Source: Anaerolineales bacterium (GTDB lineage Bacteria; Chloroflexota; Anaerolineae; Anaerolineales; UBA11579). Taken from it: 64,000 nt of DNA. The stretch lies in assembly GCA_021463845.1 (NCBI GenBank), contig JAJTXV010000001.1, forward strand, positions 124,001 through 188,000, given 5' to 3'. The notes under the pieces are model-generated. The model ran no database searches, was not told the origin of the DNA, and saw only the letters and a list, made by a program, of their open reading frames with translations. Shown piece by piece: positions 14,002 to 21,998 of this stretch. Position 1 is the first letter of the stretch. Each line of letters opens with the position of its first letter. The position numbers were made by a program, and so were the translations under genes.

Positions 14002-16500
14002 ATGCTACGAATCAGCATGCTACCTGTTCTTGACAGTCCACTCGGCGGCGCGTTCTACGCGCTCTTTACGCTGTTGCTGCTCTCCACCATCAGCATTTGG
14101 CTGCACAGCCGCGCTGGTGCGGCCGGGCTTGACCGCCGCGTCGCCACCGGGCTGGGCGTGCTGATGGGCCTGCGCCTGATCCAGCTGCCGGTCTACGCGC
14201 TGGCCTGGCTGGGCGAGCCGGCGGCCCAGGCCGCCACCGCGCCGCTGGAGCGCGGCGTGCTGCTGATCAGCATCGCCGTGATCGCCTGGCTGTGGGCGCG
14301 GCCCGCCGCGGCCAGCCGCCGCATTCAAGCCATCCACGCCCTGCCGGTGCTCGGCGCATTTATTCTCACCGCATTCATGGTGCTGTACTGGCTCGGCGTG
14401 CCGGCTGGCAGCGCCTTCAATTACACAGATGTCGATTACGCTTGGGGGGCGGCCGCGGGTCTGCTGGCCTTGCTAGGCCTGCTGCAAGCGGCCGCCAGCC
14501 AGCCGCGCCGTCCGCTGGGCTTGCTGCATCTGGCCGTGCTGCTACTCGGCCAGGTCGCCCATGTGCTGCTGGCGGAGCCCTTTGGCAACCTGCCGTTGCT
14601 GGCCCAGGCGGCCGCGCTGTTTTCGCTGCCCCTGCTGTTCGCGCTGCCTGCCCGAGCGTCCGCCGAAGCCGCGCCAGCTGTTTCTCAGGCCGACCTTTCT
14701 CAGGAGACTGAGCCAGCCGCTGAAACATCTGACCCGCTGGATGAACTGTTCGCCGAGCCATCCCAGGATGGCGACGAAGACGAATTTGATTTCCAGCTTG
14801 GTCCTGAGCTGCCTTCTATAGAAGAGATGGAGCAAGACGAGCAGGCCGCACCCGCCTTGCCGTCCACGCCGGCCTTCATCCTTGATGACCCAGAGCCAGA
14901 GGCTGTCTCTTTGCACCTGAGCCCCGCCGAGGAACTGGCCCATGATCTGGCCGTGCAAATGGGCGCGGATGTGTGCGTGCTGGCCACCTATAACGACTCC
15001 CAGCTCCAGCTTGAGTTCCAGTACGGCTACAACCTGCTGCGCTCGGCGCCGGTGGAGCCGGCCCGCATCTCGCTGCGCCAGGTGCCGCGCCTGGCCGCCG
15101 CGCTGCAACGCGGCCGCATCCTGCGTCTGGAAGTCGACGCAGGTGATACGGAGTTGACCGCGCTCTCGCAGGTATTGCGCTTGTCCTTCCCGGCCAATTT
15201 GCTGATGACGCCCTTCGAGTACCCGCAAGACCTGCGCCAGTGGGCTGTGCTGGCTCTCCACCTTGTCACGCCGTGGGAAATGGCCGACGAGGTGGTGCTG
15301 CAGCACCACACCGAGACCCTCGGTGCCGAACTGGCCGAGGCGCTGGGCGTCAGCGGGCGCAGCACGCCCGCCACCCAGCTGGTCGCCCCGATCGCTCATG
15401 AACTCGAAGAGACCCGCGGCGAGCTGGAAGCCTTGCAGCAGGAGAATGCCCGCTACCGCGCCGATGTCGAGCGCCTGCTGGCTCACATCGACTCGCTGCA
15501 AACCATGCCCGCGGCCGCGCAGGCCGCGGCCGTGACCAGCGGCAGCCAGGAGCTGCTGGCTGCCCTGCAGCAGGAGAATCAGCGCCTCAAGCAATCCCTC
15601 TCAGACCTGCAGGCCGCGCCATCTGCCGCCGCGGCTGCCAGCTTCGTGCCCCCCGCCCAAATAAGCGTGGAGCAGGCCAAAGAGGAGCTGCGCCTGGCCC
15701 TTGAAGAAGTGGCCGCCCTGCACGCCAAACTGCAGGCCGCCCAGCAAGCCATCGTCGACACCGCCGAGCAGCAGCCCGGCGCCAAGATCCCCAGCGAGCA
15801 GGTCGAGCTGGTTGCCTCCATCGCGCAGGAGCTGCGCCAACCGCTCTCCTCCGTCATGGGCTACACCGACCTGCTGCTGGGCGAATCCGTTGGCCTGCTC
15901 GGCGCGCTGCAACGTAAATTCCTCGAGCGTGTGCGCAGCTCGACCGAGCGCATGAACACCCTCATCGATAATCTCATCCGCATCGCCGAGCTCGACCCTG
16001 AGGGCCAGTCCGTCCAGCGTAGCCTGGTCGATCTCAGCGGCGTGATCGACGATGCGCTTAGTCTGCTGCGCGAGCCGCTGCAGGAGAAGCGCATTGCCCT
16101 GCGCGTCAACCTGCCGCGCCAGATGCCCTCGCTCAATACCGATAAAGACGCCCTGCAGCAGATCCTCTACCATCTGCTGCAAAATGCGGATGCCGCTTCG
16201 CCGGCCGGCAGCGCCATCGCTTTGCGCGCCGTGGTGGAGGAAGAGCCCGGCCTCGGCCAGTACGTCCTGGTCCAGGTCACCGACAGCGGCGGCGGCATCC
16301 CCGAGGATGCACTGCCGCGGGTCTTCTCGCGCGTCTACCGCGCCCAGAACCCGGTCATCCCCGGGGTGGGCGACAGCGGCGTGGGCCTCACCATCGCCGA
16401 GACCCTCACCAAGGCCCTCGGCGGCCGCATCTGGGTCGAAAGCCAGGCTGGGGTGGGGGCCACCTTCAGCGTGCTGCTGCCCCTGGCGCCTGTTTCCTAG
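14002..16500 (+). CDS. Orphan membrane histidine kinase-like protein without the phospho-acceptor His
   Basis: 832 residues: six or seven membrane helices (about 8-215), an acidic linker, a GAF-like domain (about 310-450), a long coiled coil (about 460-600), a HisKA-like dimerisation helix and a HATPase domain. The ATPase part keeps its N box (LLQNADAASP), G1 (DSGGGIPEDA) and G2 (GDSGVGLTIAETL). The H box reads SIAQELRQPLSSV: Gln609 (codon CAG at 15826) replaces the His normally phosphorylated. It may be a pseudokinase or phosphatase-type regulator. No response regulator is adjacent. A TATAAT overlaps the ATG at 14002, so ATG 14020 may be the true start. Confidence 0.85.
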   Translation: MLRISMLPVLDSPLGGAFYALFTLLLLSTISIWLHSRAGAAGLDRRVATGLGVLMGLRLIQLPVYALAWLGEPAAQAATAPLERGVLLISIAVIAWLWARPAAASRRIQAIHALPVLGAFILTAFMVLYWLGVPAGSAFNYTDVDYAWGAAAGLLALLGLLQAAASQPRRPLGLLHLAVLLLGQVAHVLLAEPFGNLPLLAQAAALFSLPLLFALPARASAEAAPAVSQADLSQETEPAAETSDPLDELFAEPSQDGDEDEFDFQLGPELPSIEEMEQDEQAAPALPSTPAFILDDPEPEAVSLHLSPAEELAHDLAVQMGADVCVLATYNDSQLQLEFQYGYNLLRSAPVEPARISLRQVPRLAAALQRGRILRLEVDAGDTELTALSQVLRLSFPANLLMTPFEYPQDLRQWAVLALHLVTPWEMADEVVLQHHTETLGAELAEALGVSGRSTPATQLVAPIAHELEETRGELEALQQENARYRADVERLLAHIDSLQTMPAAAQAAAVTSGSQELLAALQQENQRLKQSLSDLQAAPSAAAAASFVPPAQISVEQAKEELRLALEEVAALHAKLQAAQQAIVDTAEQQPGAKIPSEQVELVASIAQELRQPLSSVMGYTDLLLGESVGLLGALQRKFLERVRSSTERMNTLIDNLIRIAELDPEGQSVQRSLVDLSGVIDDALSLLREPLQEKRIALRVNLPRQMPSLNTDKDALQQILYHLLQNADAASPAGSAIALRAVVEEEPGLGQYVLVQVTDSGGGIPEDALPRVFSRVYRAQNPVIPGVGDSGVGLTIAETLTKALGGRIWVESQAGVGATFSVLLPLAPVS

Positions 16501-16598
16501 GGAACAAACCCGCTTACCCTGCGTTAACTCAGTGTGTCTGAAAGCGGCTATCCTATAGTTGCGCCCCGGCACAAGTCTTGCACGCGGAAGCGTATAGT

Positions 16599-17645
16599 AT
16601 GAAGCGTTCACTCCTCTTTCTCACACTTATCGTCGCCCTGCTGCTGGGCGCTTGCCAGCCGGCTGGCCCCCAGAGCACCGCTTCGGCGCTCGGCACGCCT
16701 ACTCCTACGCCGTTCCTGCCCGCAGGCCCGGTGACGGATCCGCCGACCCCGGAGCCGCAGGTCACCCTTGACCTGCCCATGGCGGACCTGGGTTTTGGTG
16801 AGTTCCCTGGCCCCACCCAGCAATCAGACATCGATATCCCGCCCCAGATGGGCAAGCTGCCCCAGCCGGAAGGCCAGATCAACATTCTCATCATGGGCAG
16901 TGACCAGCGCCCGACCGATGGCGGTTTCCGCACCGACGTGATCGAGCTGCTCACCATCAACACAGCCGATAAAACCGTCAGTATCACATCCTTCCCGCGT
17001 GACCTGTACGTCTATCACCCCGGCTGGTACATCACCCGCATCAATGCCGGCATGCAGCGCGGCGGCTTTGAGATGATCGCCAACACCTTTGCCTACAACT
17101 TCGGCGTCAAGCCGGATTACTTCGTCCTGGTCAATTTCAACGGCTTTATGCGCATGGTTGATGCGCTGGGCGGCGTGGATGTGCAGGTGGCTCGTCCGCT
17201 GTGGGATGAACGCGAAGGCCCGGGTGACTTCAGCGTGCCCTCCGGTCTTGTCCACATGGACGGCGAGACCGCCCTCTGGTATGCGCGCTCGCGCGGCACC
17301 AGCAGCGATTACGACCGCGGCCGCCGCCACCAGGAGTTGATCGCCGCCATCGTCTATCGCCTGCTCAGCCTGGATGCGATTGCCCGCGCCCCTGAGCTGT
17401 ATTCGCAGTACCAGCAGATGCTCACCACCAACATGGGTCTGGTGGACATCCTGCCACTGCTGCCGCTGGCCAACACCATCCGCGACTCGCAGGCCATCAA
17501 CCGCTATTTCATTGGGCCGGATGATGTCATCTCTTACCGAAACATCAATGGCAGCGCCGTCCTTATTCCCAATCAGGAGCGCGTGCGCCGCATCATGCTC
17601 CAGGCGCTCAGCTCGCCCGAATCCAGCGCGGCTGGCGGGCCGTAG
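16599..17645 (+). CDS. LytR-CpsA-Psr (LCP) family lipoprotein
   Basis: 348 residues from ATG 16599 (an in-frame TTG lies upstream). An N-terminal lipoprotein signal ends in LLLGAC, followed by a Thr/Pro-rich linker (SALGTPTPTPF). The LCP domain (about 90-330) shows NILIMGSDQRPTDGGFRTDV, SFPRDLYVYHP, RINAGMQRGG, FNGFMRMVDALGGVDVQV and ALWYARSRGTSSDYDRGRRH with the conserved Arg and Asp residues that hold the polyprenyl-phosphate. LCP enzymes attach glycopolymers to peptidoglycan or protein outside the membrane. Its neighbours are a kinase-like sensor and a divisome-like protein, in keeping with an envelope role. Confidence 0.92.
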   Translation: MKRSLLFLTLIVALLLGACQPAGPQSTASALGTPTPTPFLPAGPVTDPPTPEPQVTLDLPMADLGFGEFPGPTQQSDIDIPPQMGKLPQPEGQINILIMGSDQRPTDGGFRTDVIELLTINTADKTVSITSFPRDLYVYHPGWYITRINAGMQRGGFEMIANTFAYNFGVKPDYFVLVNFNGFMRMVDALGGVDVQVARPLWDEREGPGDFSVPSGLVHMDGETALWYARSRGTSSDYDRGRRHQELIAAIVYRLLSLDAIARAPELYSQYQQMLTTNMGLVDILPLLPLANTIRDSQAINRYFIGPDDVISYRNINGSAVLIPNQERVRRIMLQALSSPESSAAGGP

Positions 17646-17672
17646 CGGCTTGCGCCTGCATTTTCATACAGG

Positions 17673-17678
17673 TACACT
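17673..17678 (+). promoter_or_regulatory. -10 box 6 nt before the start codon at 17685
   Basis: TACACT, 6 nt, ATG. Leaderless architecture. Confidence 0.5.
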
Positions 17679-17684
17679 CGAGCC

Positions 17685-18071
17685 ATGTTGCGCAACCTCA
17701 GCCTTGACATGCGCCGTTTGTGGATCGGCATTGGCATCATCGCCTTGTTGATCGTGTTGTTCGGCTTCAGCCGCCGCATTGCCGAGTTCTCGCGCCTGTC
17801 TGACCAGCTCGACCGCGAGCAGGCCGTCATCACCCAGATGGTTTCCACCCAGCAGGCGTTGCAAGACCGCATCACCTACGCCAACTCTGACGCCGCCGTC
17901 GAGGCCTGGGCGCGCGAGCAGGGCCGCTGGGCGCGCCCGGGTGACTTCCCCGTCATCCCGCTGCCGCCGGCTGACTTCACGCCCGTGGCGCCAACCCCTG
18001 AAGCGCAATTTGATTCCGCCTCGAGCAACTTTGATACATGGTGGAATTGGTTTTTTTACAACGGGCCTTGA
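17685..18071 (+). CDS. Septum formation initiator family protein (FtsB/DivIC-like)
   Basis: 128 residues: a short cytoplasmic N-terminus, one membrane helix (LWIGIGIIALLIVLFGF), then a coiled coil (RIAEFSRLSDQLDREQAVITQMVSTQQALQDRITYA) with heptad spacing, and the segment EAWAREQGRWARPGD that matches the conserved ARE...RPGE motif of FtsB/DivIC proteins. These proteins bridge early and late divisome components. The C-terminal 30 residues (Pro-rich, then Trp-rich) are not part of the family core. It lies between the LCP gene and initiator tRNA. Confidence 0.8.
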   Translation: MLRNLSLDMRRLWIGIGIIALLIVLFGFSRRIAEFSRLSDQLDREQAVITQMVSTQQALQDRITYANSDAAVEAWAREQGRWARPGDFPVIPLPPADFTPVAPTPEAQFDSASSNFDTWWNWFFYNGP

Positions 18072-18095
18072 CGTTTGCTTTGCCGGTGTGATACT
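18068..18095 (+). promoter_or_regulatory. Promoter of initiator tRNA
   Basis: TTGACG (18068-18073), 16 nt, GATACT (18090-18095); start of transcription expected just before the tRNA at 18108. Confidence 0.55.
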
Positions 18096-18107
18096 ATCTC
18101 GCTTCAT

Positions 18108-18179
18108 CGCGGGGTGGAGCAGTGGCAGCTCGTCGGGCTCATAACCCGAAGGTCCCAGGTTCGAGTCCTGGCCCCGCTA
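18108..18179 (+). tRNA. Initiator tRNA-Met (anticodon CAT)
   Basis: Begins CGCGGGGTGGAGCAG and has the three G-C pairs in the anticodon stem (CGGG/CCCG) around CTCATAA, a hallmark of initiator tRNA. The first base C is not paired to a G (C1 faces T72), also an initiator trait. The T-arm is GGTTCGAGTCC. No encoded CCA. Confidence 0.93.
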
Positions 18180-18182
18180 CTA

Positions 18183-18212
18183 AAAAACAGCCAGCATTCG
18201 CTGGCTGTTTTT
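18183..18212 (+). terminator. Terminator of initiator tRNA
   Basis: AAAAACAGCCAGC, loop ATTC, perfect complement ending in TTTTT. Confidence 0.9.
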
Positions 18213-18222
18213 GATTCCGGAT

Positions 18223-18263
18223 CTCGTCGGACGCATAACCCGAAGGTCCCTGGTTCGAGTCCT
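18223..18263 (+). pseudogene. Partial copy of the initiator tRNA (anticodon and T arms)
   Basis: 41 nt starting CTCGTCGG and ending GTTCGAGTCCT match 18129-18169 of the intact tRNA with three mismatches. The acceptor stem and D arm are missing, so it cannot fold as a tRNA. It looks like a remnant of a duplication or of an element that recombined at the tRNA. Confidence 0.75.
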
Positions 18264-18306
18264 CGTTACCAAGACTGCCAGCAACCGCGAATTCTTTTGT
18301 TCGGCT

Positions 18307-18363
18307 ACTAATCTCAAATCTCAAATCTCTAGTCTCCAGTCTTAAATCCCCAATCTCCAATCA
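18307..18363. repeat. Simple AATCTC-type repeat
   Basis: Irregular iteration of AATCTCAAATCTC-like units. Similar tracts lie at 37555-37605, 40843-40878, 55620-55650 and 58358-58380, always in intergenic DNA. Confidence 0.55.
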
Positions 18364-18378
18364 CCTCCCTACCTGCCT

Positions 18379-18384
18379 TACAAT
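18379..18384 (+). promoter_or_regulatory. -10 box 6 nt before hyuA start
   Basis: TACAAT, 6 nt, ATG at 18391; leaderless architecture. Confidence 0.55.
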
Positions 18385-18390
18385 CTGCGC

Positions 18391-20367
18391 ATGCGCATCG
18401 GCATTGATACTGGCGGCACATTTACTGATTTTGTGGTCTACGACCCTGCCACCGGCCAGCTCGACACCTTCAAGCTCCTCTCCACGCCGCAAGACCCGGC
18501 CGCCGCGATCCTCGCTGGCCTGGGCCGCCTGCAAGCTGCCGGCCCGCGCCACATTGTGCATGGCAGCACGGTGGCCACCAACGCCGTGCTGGAGCGCAAG
18601 GGCGCCAAAGTCGCCCTGATCAATACCGAGGGCTTTCGTGACCTGCTCCACATCGGCCGCCAGAACCGCCCCTCGCTCTACGATTTCTTTGCAGACCCGC
18701 CAGCGCCGCTAGTACCGCGCCAGCATCGCCTCGAAGTACGCGAGCGGGTCGCCGCCGACGGGCGCGTCCAGGTTCCCCTGGATGAGGGTGCCTTGGATGC
18801 CCTGATAGCTCACTGCCAGCGCGAGAACATCGAGGCTGTTGCTATCTGTTTGCTATTCTCTTTCGCCCACCCGGCCCATGAGCAGGCCATCGCCGCCCGC
18901 TTTGCCGCTGCGGGTTTCAACGTCTCGGCTTCACACCAGATCTTGCCTGAGTTTCGCGAGTATGAGCGCGCCAGCACCACTGTGCTGAACGCCTACGTCT
19001 CCCCCGTGATGAGCCGCTATCTCACCAAGCTGGCCGCCTCATTGCCCGGCGACCATTTGCAGGTCATGCAATCCAATGGCGGCATGGCCGGGCCGCAGCT
19101 TGCCGGCCAGCAGGCCGTGCGCTGCATCCTCAGCGGGCCGGCCGGCGGCCTGGTTGGCGCCCAGGCTGTCGCCAACGCCGCCGGGTACCCGGCCGTGCTT
19201 ACTTTTGATATGGGCGGCACTTCAACCGATGTCGCCCTCATCCAGGGTGGCGCGCAGCTCAGCCGCAATTCCAGCATCGGCGGGCTGCCCGTGCATGTGC
19301 CCATGCTTGCCATCCACACCGTCGGCTCGGGCGGTGGCTCCATCGCCTGGCGTGACGCCGGCGGCGGCCTGCAGGTTGGCCCGCACAGCGCCGGGGCCGA
19401 CCCTGGCCCGGCCGCCTACGGCCGCGGTACGCTGCCCACCGTCACCGATGCCAACCTGCTGCTAGGCCGCATCCAGCCGCACCTGTTCTTCGGCGGCCAG
19501 ATGCCGTTGGATGCAGGCCGAGCCGGCGCGGCCTTTGAAGCCCTTGCCGCCGAACTTGACCTCTCGGCTCAAGACTGTGCCCTCGGCGCGCTGCAAATTG
19601 CCAACGCCCACATGGCGCGCGCCCTGCGCGTGATCTCGGTCGAGAAAGGCCATGACCCGCGCGATTTCACTCTGCTGGCCTTCGGTGGGGCGGGCGGCTT
19701 GCATGCGACCGACCTGGCGCGTGCGCTGGGCATGCCGCGCGTCCTGGTGCCGCGCCACGCCGCCACACTGTCCGCCCTGGGCATGCTGCTGGCGGATGTG
19801 GTCAAAGACCACAGCCGCACCGTCATGCTGCCCGGTGATACACCTCACGCCGAGCTCGAAGCCGGCCTGGCTCCGCTGCTCGCGGCCGGCCGCGCTGACC
19901 TGGCGGCCGAGAGCGTGACAGCTGCAGACATGCAGCTGCTTGCCAGCGCAGACCTGCGCTATGCGGGCCAATCCTTCGAACTGAATCTGCCGCTTACGCC
20001 GCGCCTGCTGGCGGATTTCCACCGCGCCCATCAGGACGCCTACGGCTATCAGGATGAGAGTGCGCGTGTCGAGATCGTCAATCTGCGCGTCCAGGCCATC
20101 GGCCAAACGCAACGGCCAGCATTGCCAATGTTTGAGCCTGACAACTCCCCGCTCGAAGCAAGCCTGCTGGGCCGCTTCCCGGTCCAATTCGCCAGCGGCC
20201 CGGTGCAGACGCCCTTCTACGACGGCGCTCGTCTCGGCGCCCGCCAGCGCTTTGCTGGCCCGGCCATCGTCGTCCGGCCTGACACGACCATCCTGGTGGG
20301 GCAGGGCGACACGGCGGAAGTGGATCGCTTCCTCAACCTGGTAATCACGATCGGCGGCTCCGCATGA
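18391..20367 (+). CDS. hyuA: Hydantoinase/oxoprolinase subunit A
   Basis: 658 residues of the ATP-dependent hydantoinase/5-oxoprolinase A family, which with subunit B opens hydantoin, 5-oxoproline or related lactam rings (some relatives carboxylate acetone). Seen: the N-terminal ASKHA nucleotide motif RIGIDTGGTFTDFVVYD, the HGSTVATNAVLERKGAKVA segment, GLVGAQAVANAAG, the second phosphate loop LTFDMGGTSTDVALIQGG, and TLLAFGGAGGLHATDLARALG near residue 430. Length is usual. It overlaps the B subunit gene by 4 bp (ATGA). The substrate cannot be read from sequence. Confidence 0.9.
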   Translation: MRIGIDTGGTFTDFVVYDPATGQLDTFKLLSTPQDPAAAILAGLGRLQAAGPRHIVHGSTVATNAVLERKGAKVALINTEGFRDLLHIGRQNRPSLYDFFADPPAPLVPRQHRLEVRERVAADGRVQVPLDEGALDALIAHCQRENIEAVAICLLFSFAHPAHEQAIAARFAAAGFNVSASHQILPEFREYERASTTVLNAYVSPVMSRYLTKLAASLPGDHLQVMQSNGGMAGPQLAGQQAVRCILSGPAGGLVGAQAVANAAGYPAVLTFDMGGTSTDVALIQGGAQLSRNSSIGGLPVHVPMLAIHTVGSGGGSIAWRDAGGGLQVGPHSAGADPGPAAYGRGTLPTVTDANLLLGRIQPHLFFGGQMPLDAGRAGAAFEALAAELDLSAQDCALGALQIANAHMARALRVISVEKGHDPRDFTLLAFGGAGGLHATDLARALGMPRVLVPRHAATLSALGMLLADVVKDHSRTVMLPGDTPHAELEAGLAPLLAAGRADLAAESVTAADMQLLASADLRYAGQSFELNLPLTPRLLADFHRAHQDAYGYQDESARVEIVNLRVQAIGQTQRPALPMFEPDNSPLEASLLGRFPVQFASGPVQTPFYDGARLGARQRFAGPAIVVRPDTTILVGQGDTAEVDRFLNLVITIGGSA

Positions 20368-21932
20368 AGACGGATCTGGTACGCCTCGAAATTTTCAAGC
20401 ATTTGTTCGCCAGCATCCCTGAGGAGATGGGCGCCGCGCTGCAGCGCGCCAGCTTCTCGCCCAATATCAAAGAGCGCCGAGACTTTTCGTGTGCGCTCTT
20501 TGACCCGAACGGCGAGATGATCGCCCAGGCCGCCCACATCCCCGTCCACCTCGGCGCAATGCCCCTCTCCGTTCAGGCTGTCATTCGCGGCATGCACTTT
20601 GCTGAAGGCGACATGGCCATCCTCAACGATCCCTATCAGGGCGGCACCCACCTGCCGGACATTACCCTCATCGCACCCGTCTTCGTCGCCGGGCAGCTGG
20701 CCGGCTTCGTTGCCAACCGTGCCCACCATGCAGACATCGGCGGCATCGCCCCAGGCTCCATGCCGATCGCGCGTGAGCTGGTGCAGGAAGGGCTGATCCT
20801 GCCGCCGGTCAAGCTGCTGGCGGCCGGTCACCTGCAGCAGGGCGTGTGGGACATCATCCTGCGCAACACCCGCTCGCCCCACGAACGCGCCGGCGACCTG
20901 CGCGCCCAGATCGCCGCCAATCAGCGCGGCGTGCGCCGCTTGGGAGAGCTGGTGGCCGCCTACGGCGCGCAGGAAGTCCAGCACTACGCCGCGGCCCTGC
21001 TGGATTACACCGAGCGCCTGACCCGCGCTCTCATCGCCCGCCTGCCGGATGGCCGCTTTGAGTTTGCCGACGCTCTGGATGATGACGGCCTCGGCAGCGG
21101 CCGGCTGCCCATCCGCGTCAGCGTCAGCATTCATAACGATGAGGCCACGGTGGATTTTGAAGGCACGGCGCGGCAGGCCCAGGGCAGCGTCAACGCCGTC
21201 TACGCCATCACTCTCTCGGCCGTCTATTACGTTTTCCGCTGCTTGGTGAATGCCGAAGTGCCCAATAACACGGGTTCGCTGCGCGCCATCCGCGTGCTGG
21301 CGCCGGAGGGCAGCCTGGTGAACGCATTGCCGCCCGCCCCGGTGGCCGGCGGCAATGTGGAGACCTCCCAGCGCATCGTGGATGTGCTGCTGGGAGCCTT
21401 GGCCAAAGCCTTGCCTGCCCACATTCCCGCCGCAAGTCAGGGCACGATGAACAACACCCTCATCGGCGGCTGGGACTCTGCTCGCGGCCGCGCCTTCACC
21501 TACTACGAAACCATCGCCGGTGGCATGGGCGCTCGTCCTACGGCAGATGGCCCCAGCGGCTTGCATAGTCACATGACCAATACGCTCAATACGCCCGCCG
21601 AGGCGATGGAATATGCCTATCCCATCCAGGTGCTGCGTTATGAGTTGCGCGAGGGCACTGGCGGGGCAGGCATGCATCGCGGCGGTGATGGCCTGCGCCG
21701 CGATTTGCTGCTGCAAACCGATGCCACCGCCAGTTTGCTGAGCGATCGCCGTCACGGCCGGCCGTATGGGTTGGCCGGTGGGGAGAGGGGTGCGCCGGGT
21801 GAGAACTTGCTCATCCGTGACGGGCAGGCTCAGCGGCTGCCCGCCAAGGGCGAGGTCCAGCTGCGCGCCGGCGATGTGCTCAGCATCCGCACGCCGGGTG
21901 GCGGTGGCTGGGGCGAGTCCGGCGCCATATAG
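20364..21932 (+). CDS. hyuB: Hydantoinase/oxoprolinase subunit B
   Basis: 522 residues, HyuB family: N-terminal LFASIPEEMGAALQRASFSPNIKERRDFSCALFD, the metal-site region NDPYQGGTHLPDITL and NRAHHADIGGIAPGSMP, and the C-terminal GGAGMHRGGDGLRRDL and LSIRTPGGGGWG. It forms a complex with HyuA; start and stop overlap by 4 bp. The next gene, 66 nt downstream, is a peptide-type ABC permease, hinting that the substrate may be an imported cyclic peptide-like compound; this is inference. Confidence 0.9.
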   Translation: MKTDLVRLEIFKHLFASIPEEMGAALQRASFSPNIKERRDFSCALFDPNGEMIAQAAHIPVHLGAMPLSVQAVIRGMHFAEGDMAILNDPYQGGTHLPDITLIAPVFVAGQLAGFVANRAHHADIGGIAPGSMPIARELVQEGLILPPVKLLAAGHLQQGVWDIILRNTRSPHERAGDLRAQIAANQRGVRRLGELVAAYGAQEVQHYAAALLDYTERLTRALIARLPDGRFEFADALDDDGLGSGRLPIRVSVSIHNDEATVDFEGTARQAQGSVNAVYAITLSAVYYVFRCLVNAEVPNNTGSLRAIRVLAPEGSLVNALPPAPVAGGNVETSQRIVDVLLGALAKALPAHIPAASQGTMNNTLIGGWDSARGRAFTYYETIAGGMGARPTADGPSGLHSHMTNTLNTPAEAMEYAYPIQVLRYELREGTGGAGMHRGGDGLRRDLLLQTDATASLLSDRRHGRPYGLAGGERGAPGENLLIRDGQAQRLPAKGEVQLRAGDVLSIRTPGGGGWGESGAI

Positions 21933-21998
21933 GTTGTTTTTTAACCAATCTGCTGGAGTTTGTCTTATACTTTTCTTTTCCATTTTCGAGAAAGAACA

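Noticed and set aside
18223-18263. Second functional tRNA
   Set aside because: No acceptor stem or D arm; only the anticodon and T arms are left.
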